NCBI GenBank assembly: GCA_903844645.1
Contig: CAIMUP010000039.1
Span: 1-64,000 of the forward strand
Reading direction: 5' to 3'
DNA length: 64,000 nt
From: an uncultured Bacteroidota bacterium
GTDB lineage: Bacteria > Bacteroidota > Bacteroidia > AKYH767-A > JABDAW01
The position numbers were made by a program, and so were the translations under genes. The notes below the pieces were generated by a model. It saw nothing but the letters and a program-made list of their open reading frames with translations, had not been told where the DNA came from and searched no databases. Of the stretch, positions 27,399 through 34,969 are shown piece by piece; position 1 is the first letter of the stretch; the number at the start of each line of letters is the position of its first letter.

Positions 27399-29339
27399 GT
27401 GTTCGCCTTCTTGCTTTATGCGCAGAGTATTACTTATTATTATACAATTGACGATTCATTTTCTTTCAAAGAAAGTAAGCTAACCAAGCAAGGAATAAGT
27501 GGCATCCCAATGATTCTTAAATCTGATTATTGGTATGGTCGAGAGGATTATTTTCGGGGTCCCATTTATAGACCTTTCCCTCTAATTTTGTTTGCGACAG
27601 AGTGGCAATTTTTTCCTGACAATCCAATGGTTTATCATCTGGTAAATGTCTTATTTTATTCCCTTTTATGTCTTTTACTTTATTCCGTGCTTTGTAAATT
27701 ATTTGAGGAAACGAACCTCTTATTTCCCTTCGTTTGTACGATGCTTTACGCAGCCCATCCGATACATACCGAAGTGGTGGACAGCATCAAAAGTGCAGAT
27801 GAAATTTTAGCTTTCCTTTTTGCCCTTTTATCCCTATTTTATTTCCTTAAATCTATTGAGAAAAATTCAATACTCTATTTACTTTTCGGAGCTGTTTTTT
27901 ATTTCATTTCTTTGTTGTCAAAAGAAACGGCTATTGCTTTTTTTATTGTCATTCCATTAATGCTTTATGTATTCATCAAAGCAGATTTTAAAAGGATTCT
28001 TTTAATAACAAGTATTCTTTTTTGTACCACTATGGGTATGCTGTTAATACGATATGAAGTTCTGAAATCAGTTCCTGATAATGGCATACAACTAATGAAT
28101 AATTCACTTGTCGGAGCACCGGATTTTATCAGTCGGAAGATGACTGCATTTTATGTTTTATTAAGATATATTTTGTTGTTGTTATTTCCTCATCCTTTAT
28201 CTTACAATTATACCTTTAATCAAATACCAATATGCCACTTAAATAACCTACCCGTTCTATTCGGAATCGTTCTTTGTTTAGCCATATTTATATATTCTAT
28301 TATTAATATCAGAAAGAAAAGCATGATAGCATTTTCCATTTTATTTTTCCTTCTCACTATCATTCCTGTTTCTAATATTTTTATGCTGATAGGATCACCA
28401 ATGGCAGAACGGTTTTTGTTTATGCCATCGCTTGGTTTTAGTATGTTGACGACCCTATTCCTGATAAAAATAACGACTGCCAAAGCGGAAGAAAACAGAA
28501 TATTATCCTTCAAGGAATTTATCCAAGGGAATTCTAAAATAGTTATCATAGTCTCTATTTTATTATGTTTATATTCTATCAAAACTATTTCAAGAAATAC
28601 GGATTGGAAAGACGATGTTTCATTGGTAGGGCATGATGTTGAGATTGTACCAAATTGCGCAAGTGCTCATTTTAGTTGGGGGCATATCTTAGTAGATACT
28701 CTTTTTTTGGAAGAAAAGGATTCCGTTCAAAAAAATAAAATCCTTGATCAGGGGATTGATGAATTTAAAAAGGCGGTAGCTATTTTTAATAATTATACCG
28801 ATGCTTACAACTGGTTAGCCAAGGCATATATTCTAAAAAAGGATTACCAAAATGCCATTTCAGTTTATAGAATTTTACTTCATATAGATGGAGATAAGGA
28901 TACTGCTGATTTAAATTCATTAGCCGTTGCTTATTACGATTTTGGTCTTCATTGTAATCAAACAAATCAATATGAAAAATCTCTAAACACCTTTGATTCG
29001 GCAATAAAATATAAACCTAATTTTTCAGAATCTTATAACAATAAAGGAGTGGCTTATTTGGAATTAGGAAAGAATACTGAAGCTATTACAGAATTTGAAA
29101 AGGCTATCAAATTAGATGAGAAAAATCATACAGCATATTCCAACATTGGCTGTGCCTACACCAATCTTAAACAATATGAAATGGCATTACAGTATTTGAA
29201 TAAATCTATTTCTTTAGATTCTTCTGACCATTATCCGGTTTATATAAAAGGAGTTACTTATCAATTAATGGGTGATACCTTAAAAGCCAAAGAATACTTT
29301 GAAAAAGCAAACCAGAAAAGTGGTGGGCAGGGGCGGTAG
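27399..29339 (+). CDS. Membrane GT-C-like protein with C-terminal TPR repeats (start behind poly-G tract)
   Basis: The 646 residues called from GTG at 27399 are probably the remainder of a ~688-residue protein beginning at 27274. The N-terminal ~390 residues form about ten membrane helices in the style of dolichyl-phosphate-mannose or TMTC-type glycosyltransferases, with an acidic pair after helix 1 (YYTIDDSF) and later RGPIYRPFPLILFATEW. The C-terminal ~220 residues hold about five TPR motifs (AIAVYRILL; YNNKGVAYLELGKNTEAI; AYSNIGCAYTNLKQYEMAL). TMTC-like proteins mannosylate exported proteins; this role is inferred. The start is controlled by a G17 tract. A terminator lies at 29347-29381, before the convergent E1 gene. 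Confidence 0.88.
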   Translation: MFAFLLYAQSITYYYTIDDSFSFKESKLTKQGISGIPMILKSDYWYGREDYFRGPIYRPFPLILFATEWQFFPDNPMVYHLVNVLFYSLLCLLLYSVLCKLFEETNLLFPFVCTMLYAAHPIHTEVVDSIKSADEILAFLFALLSLFYFLKSIEKNSILYLLFGAVFYFISLLSKETAIAFFIVIPLMLYVFIKADFKRILLITSILFCTTMGMLLIRYEVLKSVPDNGIQLMNNSLVGAPDFISRKMTAFYVLLRYILLLLFPHPLSYNYTFNQIPICHLNNLPVLFGIVLCLAIFIYSIINIRKKSMIAFSILFFLLTIIPVSNIFMLIGSPMAERFLFMPSLGFSMLTTLFLIKITTAKAEENRILSFKEFIQGNSKIVIIVSILLCLYSIKTISRNTDWKDDVSLVGHDVEIVPNCASAHFSWGHILVDTLFLEEKDSVQKNKILDQGIDEFKKAVAIFNNYTDAYNWLAKAYILKKDYQNAISVYRILLHIDGDKDTADLNSLAVAYYDFGLHCNQTNQYEKSLNTFDSAIKYKPNFSESYNNKGVAYLELGKNTEAITEFEKAIKLDEKNHTAYSNIGCAYTNLKQYEMALQYLNKSISLDSSDHYPVYIKGVTYQLMGDTLKAKEYFEKANQKSGGQGR

Positions 29340-29346
29340 AGAAACC

Positions 29347-29381
29347 AAAAAAAGCGGTACACAGTGTGCCACTTTTTTTAT
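29347..29381. terminator. Bidirectional terminator between the TPR and E1 genes
   Basis: The stem AGCGGTACAC/GTGTGCCACT with one mismatch and one G-U pair is flanked by A7 on the left and T7 on the right, so it can serve both convergent genes. Confidence 0.75.
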
Positions 29382-29402
29382 TTCAGCAGCCTGTTTCTTT
29401 TT

Positions 29403-31382
29403 TTAATAGCGGATCAATTGCAGCAGCATCTGCTCGAACCGTGCCTTAGGGAGGAAATTAGTTTCCAAGGCATCCGACATCGGCACGGGTGTATCCAAAC
29501 TTGCAGCCCGCATCACTGGGGCATCAAGATATTGGAAACAATTTTCGGCTATGTATGCCGCAATCTCCCCGCCAATTCCGCCAGTTAGGCAGTCCTCATG
29601 CAGAATAATTACTCTGTTGGTTTTCTTTACCGAGGCTATTACGGCATCTTTATCCCAAGGCAATAAAGTTCGGAGGTCTATCAAATCAGCGTTTATTTCA
29701 GGATGATTTTTTAATACCTCCATCGCCCAATGTACCCCGAATCCGTAGGTAATGATGGATACGTCGCTACCTGTTTTTATAAGATTGGCTTTACCAATCT
29801 CTATCGTGTAATAATCATCCGACACCTCCTCCGAAATGCTGCGGTATAAAGCTTTATGCTCAAAGAACAACACCGGATTCGGGTCCTCAATAGCAGCTAA
29901 TAATAAGCCCTTGGCATCACTTGGGAAGGCAGGATAAACGACCTTCAGTCCGGGCGTATGAACGAACCAAGCCTCATTCGATTGCGAATGAAACGGACCC
30001 GCCCCAACGCCCGCCCCGCAAGGCATCCGAACGACTACATCCACCTGTTGCCCCCACCGATAATGGGTCTTCGCAAGGTTATTAATAATCTGATTAAAGC
30101 CACAAGTAACAAAGTCGGCAAACTGCATTTCGATAATAGATTTATAACCCATGATAGACAAGCCCAAGCCCGCGCCCAGTATGGCAGATTCGCATAACGG
30201 GGTATTGCGGATTCGTTCCTTCCCGAACTCCTCAACAAAGCCCAGCGTAGCCTTGAACACACCGCCATATTCCGCAATATCCTGTCCCATGATAATTAAG
30301 TTTGGGTGCATCTTCAAAGACATTTTCATAGCCTCCGAAATAGCATCTATGAATCGCTTTTCGGTTTTATTCGATGACGGCGGAAAGTGGATCATATTAG
30401 GAGTCGGCGCATATAGGTCTGATAATTCAATGGCAGTATCGGCATGTACCACATCCTCGCTGAATGCAAGGGTTACAGCATCGTCTATCTCTTGTTTAAT
30501 TTCTTGTTTTATGGAGTTTATAGTATCCTCATTTAGTATGTCTTCGTTTAATAAATAGGTCTCATAATTTGCAATCGGGTCCTTCTTCCCCCACTCCTCG
30601 AAGAGTTCTTTAGGAATATACTTCGTCCCCGAAGCTTCCTCATGCCCCCGCATCCGAAATGTAAGACACTCTAATAATATCGGTCGTGGATTCTCACGAA
30701 TTGATGCCGTAATCTGATTCATGGAATCATAAACTTCGAGAATATTATTGCCGTCCACCTGTGCACCTTCTATGCCATACCCAATACACTTATCAATAAA
30801 TTGCTTGCACCGAAACTGTTCATTACTGGGCGTCGAGAGACCATAACCGTTATTCTCAATAACAAATATTACAGGCAAATTCCAAACTGCAGCTACATTA
30901 ATTGATTCATGGAAATCTCCTTCGCTTGCTCCTCCATCCCCAGAAAAAACTACAGTAACCTTGTTATCTTTCTTGAGCAGATGAGCTAAAGAAATCCCGT
31001 CAGCCACGCCCATTTGCGGACCAAGATGAGAGATCATTCCTATGATATGATATTCGTTTGTTCCAAAATGAAAAGAGCGATCGCGACCTTTTGTAAAGCC
31101 ATTTCCCTTCCCTTGAAACTGTGAAAATAATCTTGTCAAAGGAATATTGCGAGAAGTAAAAACCCCAAGATTTCTGTGCATAGGAAGTATGTATTCGGCA
31201 TCTTCCAAAGCATTGCAAACACCGACTGATATAGCTTCCTGCCCAATACCGGAGAACCATTTTGAAATCTTTCCTTGTCTTAATAATACAAGCATTTTCT
31301 CCTCTATCATCCGAGGTTTCAGGATGCTTTTATAAAGATTAGTCAGTACTTCTGATGAATAGTTTTTTCTGTTATAGTTCAT
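29403..31382 (-). CDS. 2-oxoacid dehydrogenase E1, alpha and beta subunits fused
   Basis: The 659-residue thiamine-diphosphate enzyme decarboxylates a 2-oxoacid and passes the acyl group to the lipoyl E2. The alpha part (1 to ~320) has the TPP motif beginning GDGG at 148 and ending ENNGYG, and a RNLGVFTSRNIPL substrate region. The beta part (about 335-659) has GLGLSIMGYKSIIEMQFADF and DLRTLLPWDKDAVI. The fusion is known in Bacteroidota and usually annotated as branched-chain (2-oxoisovalerate) type. Substrate choice between branched-chain acids and pyruvate is inferred. E2 and E3 genes are not nearby. A divergent promoter pair separates it from the small ORF at 31443. Confidence 0.94.
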   Translation of the reverse strand: MNYNRKNYSSEVLTNLYKSILKPRMIEEKMLVLLRQGKISKWFSGIGQEAISVGVCNALEDAEYILPMHRNLGVFTSRNIPLTRLFSQFQGKGNGFTKGRDRSFHFGTNEYHIIGMISHLGPQMGVADGISLAHLLKKDNKVTVVFSGDGGASEGDFHESINVAAVWNLPVIFVIENNGYGLSTPSNEQFRCKQFIDKCIGYGIEGAQVDGNNILEVYDSMNQITASIRENPRPILLECLTFRMRGHEEASGTKYIPKELFEEWGKKDPIANYETYLLNEDILNEDTINSIKQEIKQEIDDAVTLAFSEDVVHADTAIELSDLYAPTPNMIHFPPSSNKTEKRFIDAISEAMKMSLKMHPNLIIMGQDIAEYGGVFKATLGFVEEFGKERIRNTPLCESAILGAGLGLSIMGYKSIIEMQFADFVTCGFNQIINNLAKTHYRWGQQVDVVVRMPCGAGVGAGPFHSQSNEAWFVHTPGLKVVYPAFPSDAKGLLLAAIEDPNPVLFFEHKALYRSISEEVSDDYYTIEIGKANLIKTGSDVSIITYGFGVHWAMEVLKNHPEINADLIDLRTLLPWDKDAVIASVKKTNRVIILHEDCLTGGIGGEIAAYIAENCFQYLDAPVMRAASLDTPVPMSDALETNFLPKARFEQMLLQLIRY

Positions 31383-31406
31383 AGTATGATTAATAATTTA
31401 GCTCGG

Positions 31407-31437
31407 CAAAAATATCTAAAATAATATTGTAATTTTG
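31407..31437. promoter_or_regulatory. Divergent promoter pair between the E1 gene and a small membrane protein
   Basis: On the minus strand TATTTTTG (31414-31407) serves the E1 gene; on the plus strand TAATTTTG (31430-31437) serves the ORF at 31443. Both -7 boxes are exact matches within 31 bp. Confidence 0.6.
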
Positions 31438-31442
31438 CATCC

Positions 31443-31607
31443 ATGAAAGATTTCAATATTCAGTTAGCTTTAGTAATTCTTCTTGTAGCAGGCGCAGTTT
31501 TCTATTTGATAAGAAGAACTGTAAGAGGCATCAATGCTAAGAACTGTGAGGGCGATTGCCATTCAGTTACTTCAACAAAATCAAAAAAAGAGAATCAAAA
31601 ATTATAG
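31443..31607 (+). CDS. Small cysteine-containing membrane protein (FeoB-associated-like)
   Basis: This 54-residue ORF has an N-terminal membrane helix (IQLALVILLVAGAVFYLIRR) and a short cytosolic part with the C-x4-C motif NCEGDCH, ending in a lysine-rich tail. It resembles the small FeoB-associated Cys-rich membrane proteins that lie beside feoB in many bacteria, but no iron-transport gene is nearby. Support comes from an exact -7 box 6 bp before the ATG and a strong terminator just after the stop. Confidence 0.7.
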   Translation: MKDFNIQLALVILLVAGAVFYLIRRTVRGINAKNCEGDCHSVTSTKSKKENQKL

Positions 31608-31610
31608 CTC

Positions 31611-31645
31611 AAAAAAAAAGAGTTCCGAAATTGGAACTCTTAATT
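31611..31645. terminator. Bidirectional terminator after the small membrane protein
   Basis: A perfect stem AAGAGTTCC/GGAACTCTT (31618-31641), flanked by an A-run on the left and TTTTT on the right. It serves both the + ORF at 31443 and the - lipoprotein at 31671. Confidence 0.85.
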
Positions 31646-31670
31646 TTTGAGCTAAATGGAACAAAGAAAA

Positions 31671-31967
31671 TTATTTCTTTGCTGGAGCCACTTTGCCGCC
31701 TTTAGCTGCAGGTGCGCCTTTGCCACCTTTCTTAGCCTTAGCTGAATCTTCAGCAGCTTTAGCCTTAGCCATTTCTTCTTCTGCTGCTTTTACTTTAGCA
31801 AGAGAATCTTGAGTGGCTGCTTCTTTAGCTGCCTTCGCAGCGTCTTCCACTGCTTTTACTGAATCTGCCTTTGCTTTTTCAGCGGCAGCTTTTTCTTCAG
31901 CACTTGGTCCACAAGCATAGAATGAAAACATTCCTGCGAGTAACATTAACGATAATACTTTTTTCAT
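31671..31967 (-). CDS. Small alanine/lysine-rich lipoprotein, paralogue of 32115-32450
   Basis: The 98-residue protein has a lipoprotein signal with a lipobox (LLAGMFSFYAC, cysteine about 19) followed by a helical, charged low-complexity body (EEKAAAEKAKADSVKAVEDA) and a lysine/glycine-rich end. It is likely an outer-membrane or periplasmic lipoprotein with a coiled-coil or disordered tether. The first ~30 residues are nearly identical to the next gene, showing a recent tandem duplication. Its own -7 box lies at 32008-32015. Confidence 0.85.
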   Translation of the reverse strand: MKKVLSLMLLAGMFSFYACGPSAEEKAAAEKAKADSVKAVEDAAKAAKEAATQDSLAKVKAAEEEMAKAKAAEDSAKAKKGGKGAPAAKGGKVAPAKK

Positions 31968-32007
31968 TTTTTTTAATTTAATATTTAACTGTTTTTAAAA
32001 TGCGGCG

Positions 32008-32015
32008 CAAAAGTA
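32008..32015 (-). promoter_or_regulatory. -7 box of the lipoprotein at 31671
   Basis: The minus strand reads TACTTTTG, 41 bp before the ATG at 31967. Confidence 0.6.
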
Positions 32016-32064
32016 AAAAAATTTTCGGATAAATAGTTACTTTGTCAAAAAAACTTTGAAAAAA

Positions 32065-32092
32065 TTAAGGAGGCTATCTATAAAGCTCCTTA
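32065..32092 (-). terminator. Terminator between the paralogous lipoprotein genes
   Basis: Stem TTAAGGAG.C/GCTCCTTAA with an 8-base loop, followed on the minus strand by TTTTTTC. It separates the two transcription units, each with its own promoter. Confidence 0.7.
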
Positions 32093-32114
32093 ATTTCCTC
32101 AAGATTTATGGTTA

Positions 32115-32450
32115 TTATTTAGAACCTGGTCTCTTCTGACCTACCTTTACAGCTGGTGCTGGAGTAGGTGCAGGAGCAGCCTTTGTTTCTGTTTTTGGAG
32201 CGGAAGAGCCAGCTTTGCCTTTTGCATTCGCTTTAGCATCTTCGGCTTTAACAATGGAATCTTTCATTGCTTGAATTTTTGCAATGGAATCTTGAATAGC
32301 AGCTTGGTGCGCAGCCTCTTCGGCTTTAGCAGCATTTGCAATTGAATCCATTTTTGCTTTTTCGGCGGCAGCTTTTTCTTCTGCGCTTGGTCCACAGGCG
32401 TAGAATGAGAACATTCCTGCGAGGACAATTAGTGACAATACTTTTTTCAT
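32115..32450 (-). CDS. Small lipoprotein, paralogue of 31671-31967
   Basis: The 111-residue protein has the same lipoprotein signal (VLAGMFSFYACGPSAEEKAA) and helical charged body. Its tail differs, being rich in proline and alanine (TKAAPAPTPAPAVKV). The duplicated N-terminus with a diverged tail suggests the two anchor the same way but present different C-termini. A -7 box lies at 32498-32505. Confidence 0.85.
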   Translation of the reverse strand: MKKVLSLIVLAGMFSFYACGPSAEEKAAAEKAKMDSIANAAKAEEAAHQAAIQDSIAKIQAMKDSIVKAEDAKANAKGKAGSSAPKTETKAAPAPTPAPAVKVGQKRPGSK

Positions 32451-32497
32451 TTTTTTTAATTTAATTTACTTACGTTTAATTTATTTTAATCAGGGCG

Positions 32498-32505
32498 CAA
32501 ATATA
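32498..32505 (-). promoter_or_regulatory. -7 box of the lipoprotein at 32115
   Basis: The minus strand reads TATATTTG, preceded on the same strand by an AT-rich stretch, 48 bp before the ATG at 32450. Confidence 0.6.
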
Positions 32506-32566
32506 TAATTAATTTTGGACATACGCATCATGTGTCCAAATATTTTTTCGTTTCCGAACTTTAATG

Positions 32567-32574
32567 TATCTTTG
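32567..32574 (+). promoter_or_regulatory. -7 box of the DUF5011-type lipoprotein gene
   Basis: TATCTTTG is an exact match, 50 bp before the ATG at 32624. Confidence 0.6.
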
Positions 32575-32623
32575 CGCCCAATAAAAAATATAGTTTAATC
32601 AATAAAAATTTAGTAAAAGTAAA

Positions 32624-33298
32624 ATGAAAAAAGTAATCTTAGTAATTAGTATGTGTGCACTTGTAGCAGGTGCAATGTTTTTAAACAGTTGTAAGAAGGA
32701 TGATACAACTGCCCCAGTAGTAACCATAACAGGTTCGAGTACTGTAACTTCAAGTTTGAACGCTTCCTACACAGATGCAGGAGCAAAGGCAAATGACGAA
32801 AAAGACGGTGATTTAACAAGTAAAATTACGACTACTTGGTCTCCTGCTTTTAACAAAGATTTGAAAGGTGAGTATGTAATTACTTATTCTTCAACTGATG
32901 CAGCAGGAAATGTAGGCACTGCAACCAGAACGGTAAAAGTTGTTAATGATGCCGAGTTCCTTGCTGGTAGTTTTGTGAATGCCCAAGACACTGAAACATC
33001 ACCTGTTCTTTATACCACTTTTGATGCAAATGTTACTACATCAAATACGGTGAACAACGCATTTACTATTGACAACTTCAGCCAATTAAGTACCTCTGCG
33101 GGTATTAAAGCTTCGTTGGATGCTACGGGTACGAACATCACGTTCTTATTGCCTCAAGCATTGTTGAGCAGTTCAAGCTTGACACAGGCGCATGGTGTGG
33201 TGGTTAGCAAATCATCTCCTGTCAAGTTTGAAATTATTTATCAGTGGGTGGATTCATTATCTACAACTGCTAGCGATGTTGCTTGGTACATCCGATAA
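32624..33298 (+). CDS. Lipoprotein with a DUF5011/HYR-type Ig-like domain
   Basis: The 224-residue protein carries a lipoprotein signal (VAGAMFLNSCKKDD). Residues about 30-110 form an Ig-like domain (VVTITGSSTVTSSL, SYTDAGAKANDEKDGDLT, STDAAGNVGTATRTVKV) of the DUF5011 type found in many Bacteroidota surface lipoproteins. The remaining ~110 residues form an unrecognised beta domain. It is likely surface or periplasmic and may bind a ligand or glycan. Two successive terminators follow. Confidence 0.87.
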   Translation: MKKVILVISMCALVAGAMFLNSCKKDDTTAPVVTITGSSTVTSSLNASYTDAGAKANDEKDGDLTSKITTTWSPAFNKDLKGEYVITYSSTDAAGNVGTATRTVKVVNDAEFLAGSFVNAQDTETSPVLYTTFDANVTTSNTVNNAFTIDNFSQLSTSAGIKASLDATGTNITFLLPQALLSSSSLTQAHGVVVSKSSPVKFEIIYQWVDSLSTTASDVAWYIR

Positions 33299-33315
33299 TT
33301 AATCTCTAACATCCT

Positions 33316-33347
33316 AAAAAAGCCTCGAATTTATTCGGGGCTTTTTT
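33316..33347 (+). terminator. First terminator after the lipoprotein gene
   Basis: Stem AAAAAAGCC.CGAAT/ATTCG.GGCTTTTTT with a two-base loop and T6, 18 bp after the stop codon. Confidence 0.85.
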
Positions 33348-33376
33348 GTGGGATATTGATACTGTTATTAAAGGAA

Positions 33377-33415
33377 GAAGCCCTCTCGATTCAGCATCGG
33401 GAGGGCTTCTTTTTT
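33377..33415 (+). terminator. Second terminator after the lipoprotein gene
   Basis: Stem AGAAGCCCTC.CGAT/ATCG.GAGGGCTTCT followed by T6. Two strong terminators in a row isolate this gene from array A7 and the SDR gene. Confidence 0.85.
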
Positions 33416-33515
33416 ATAACTTAATAAGATCTAAGTCAGCGGTCCGCCGTAGGGTACGGTGATAATTGCCGAAGGATGCCCTATCAATTTATCTTTCAAA
33501 ACGCCCATCCCATAA

Positions 33516-33590
33516 ACCTGAATCTTATCAGGTGTGGACAAGTATCCTTACAGGAAATCGCGAAGGGGCGATTGCCTTTAAGGATGCTTG
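33516..33590. repeat. REP-like hairpin R3 (diverged)
   Basis: A small hairpin ACCTGA/TCAGGT (33516-33533) is followed by a larger one: CAAG.ATCCTT / AAGGAT.CTTG outside, AAATCGC...GCGATT inside. The core AAATCGCGAAGGGGCGATT is the reverse complement of that in R1 and R4. It directly precedes array A7. Confidence 0.75.
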
Positions 33591-33596
33591 CCTATA

Positions 33597-33953
33597 GGTT
33601 GAGTTTTGGATTATGTTCGTCGAGTTTTGGAATATGTTCGTCGTAACTTGAATTTCATTCGTCGTAACTTCAATTTCATTCGTCGTAACTTCAATTTCAT
33701 TCGTCGTAACTTGAATTTCATTCGTCGTAACTTGAATTTCACTCGTCGAGTTTTGGATTTCACTCGTCGAGTTTTGGGTTTTCATCGTCGAGTTTTGGAT
33801 TTCATTGGTCGAGTTTTGGATTTCACTCGTCGAGTTTTGGGTTTTCATCGTCGAGTTTTGGATTTCATTGGTCGAGTTTTGGATTTCACTCGTCGAGTTT
33901 TGGATTTCATTGGTCGAGTTTTGGGAAATACACGTTGAGTTTGGGTTTGGGGA
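33597..33953. repeat. 21-bp tandem array A7 (17 units)
   Basis: Units start at 33597 and every 21 bp to 33933. Three forms mix: GTCGTAACTTGAATTTCATT, GTCGAGTTTTGGATTTCACT and GTCGAGTTTTGGGTTTTCAT. It lies between hairpin R3 and dispersed repeat D1. Open frames of seven-residue repeats run through both strands without any gene signature. Confidence 0.95.
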
Positions 33954-34118
33954 ACTGGGTCGTCTACTGCGCGAGGGATGGTAGGGGCTTGGTTGCCGCC
34001 TTTTGGTGGGGTCTTTTCTGGTGGGAGGCGGCAACGGAACCCCCGAACAGCCAGACCGCTGCTGCCTATTGGTGGGAACTTTGGTGGGGAGGCAGCAGGG
34101 GACGCGCCATAAAAAGGT
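33949..34118. repeat. GC-rich dispersed repeat D1, copy 1
   Basis: The sequence GCGCGAGGGATGGTAGGGGC and the following TTGCCGCCTTTTGGTGGGG match the reverse complement of 60871-60968. This copy has two hairpin modules: GTTGCCGCC/GGCGGCAAC and CTGCTGCC/GGCAGCAG, both with a GGTGGG-rich loop. It has no coding signature. Confidence 0.85.
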
Positions 34119-34151
34119 TTATGGTTAGGGAATTATTTCCTTTTGTTTTTT

Positions 34152-34159
34152 TAGTTTTG
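34152..34159 (+). promoter_or_regulatory. -7 box of the SDR gene
   Basis: TAGTTTTG matches the consensus, 22 bp before the ATG at 34181. It shows that the long in-frame extension back to 33935, which runs through repeat D1, is not translated. Confidence 0.65.
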
Positions 34160-34180
34160 CGGGGAACTAAATTTTTAATT

Positions 34181-34945
34181 ATGGAACGAAAAAAAGTGTT
34201 GATCACTGGCGCAACGGCTGGGTTTGGACGTGCTATCGCGATTAAGTTTGCGGAGCATCATTACGATGTTATCATTACCGGTCGGCGTGAGGAACGGCTG
34301 GCGGAATTGGAGGATTTGATTCGCGAGACTTACGAGGTGGATGTCCTTTCACTCTGTTTCGATGTGCGGGATAGAAAGGCTGTGGTGGCGGCGTTTGACG
34401 CTATTCCGCATAGCTGGAAGGGGATTGATATTTTGATAAATAATGCAGGCTTGGCGGTCGGATTAGCCACCATTCAGGAGGGGGATATTGACGATTGGGA
34501 GGTGATGATTGATACGAATATGAAGGGGTTGCTGTATGTCTCGCGGGCAGTGATGCCGGGCATGGTGGAGCGTAAGGCGGGGCATATTATTAACATCGGT
34601 TCGGTCGCGGGGAAGGAGACTTATGGCAAGGGAAATGTGTATTGCGCGACGAAGTTTGCTGTGGATGCGTTGACGAAAAGTATGCGTATTGATTTGCTTC
34701 CGCATAATATTCGGGTAAGCTCTATTTGCCCGGGGTTGGCGGAAACGGAGTTCTCTCTGGTTCGTTTCAAAGGGGATGCGGAGCGGGCAAAAGTTCCTTA
34801 TCAAAATATTGATGCCTTGACGGCAGAGGATGTGGCGGAGACGGTTTATTTTGTGGCATCGCGTCCGGCACATGTCTGCATTAACGATGTAGTAATTATG
34901 CCGACAGCGCAAGCGAATACGCACGATATTGTGAAGAAGAATTAG
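34181..34945 (+). CDS. Short-chain dehydrogenase/reductase (YdfG-like)
   Basis: The 254-residue NAD(P)-dependent oxidoreductase has the Rossmann motif TGATAGFG (9-16), NNAG (87-90) and the catalytic S141, Y154 and K158 (VYCATK). An arginine after beta 2 (TGRREERL) favours NADP. The sequence DVRDRKAVVAAFDAIP and the end VASRPAHVCINDVVIMPT fit the YdfG/3-hydroxy acid dehydrogenase group, which oxidises serine and 3-hydroxy acids. The GT39-like gene follows 24 bp later and is probably co-transcribed. Confidence 0.94.
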   Translation: MERKKVLITGATAGFGRAIAIKFAEHHYDVIITGRREERLAELEDLIRETYEVDVLSLCFDVRDRKAVVAAFDAIPHSWKGIDILINNAGLAVGLATIQEGDIDDWEVMIDTNMKGLLYVSRAVMPGMVERKAGHIINIGSVAGKETYGKGNVYCATKFAVDALTKSMRIDLLPHNIRVSSICPGLAETEFSLVRFKGDAERAKVPYQNIDALTAEDVAETVYFVASRPAHVCINDVVIMPTAQANTHDIVKKN

Positions 34946-34969
34946 GGTATTATTTAAGATTTATCAACG

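Noticed and set aside
33935-34180. N-terminal extension of the SDR protein (about 82 residues, tryptophan- and glycine-rich)
   Set aside because: It is translated dispersed repeat D1. The Rossmann motif begins at the proper distance from the ATG at 34181, and a -7 box lies at 34152.
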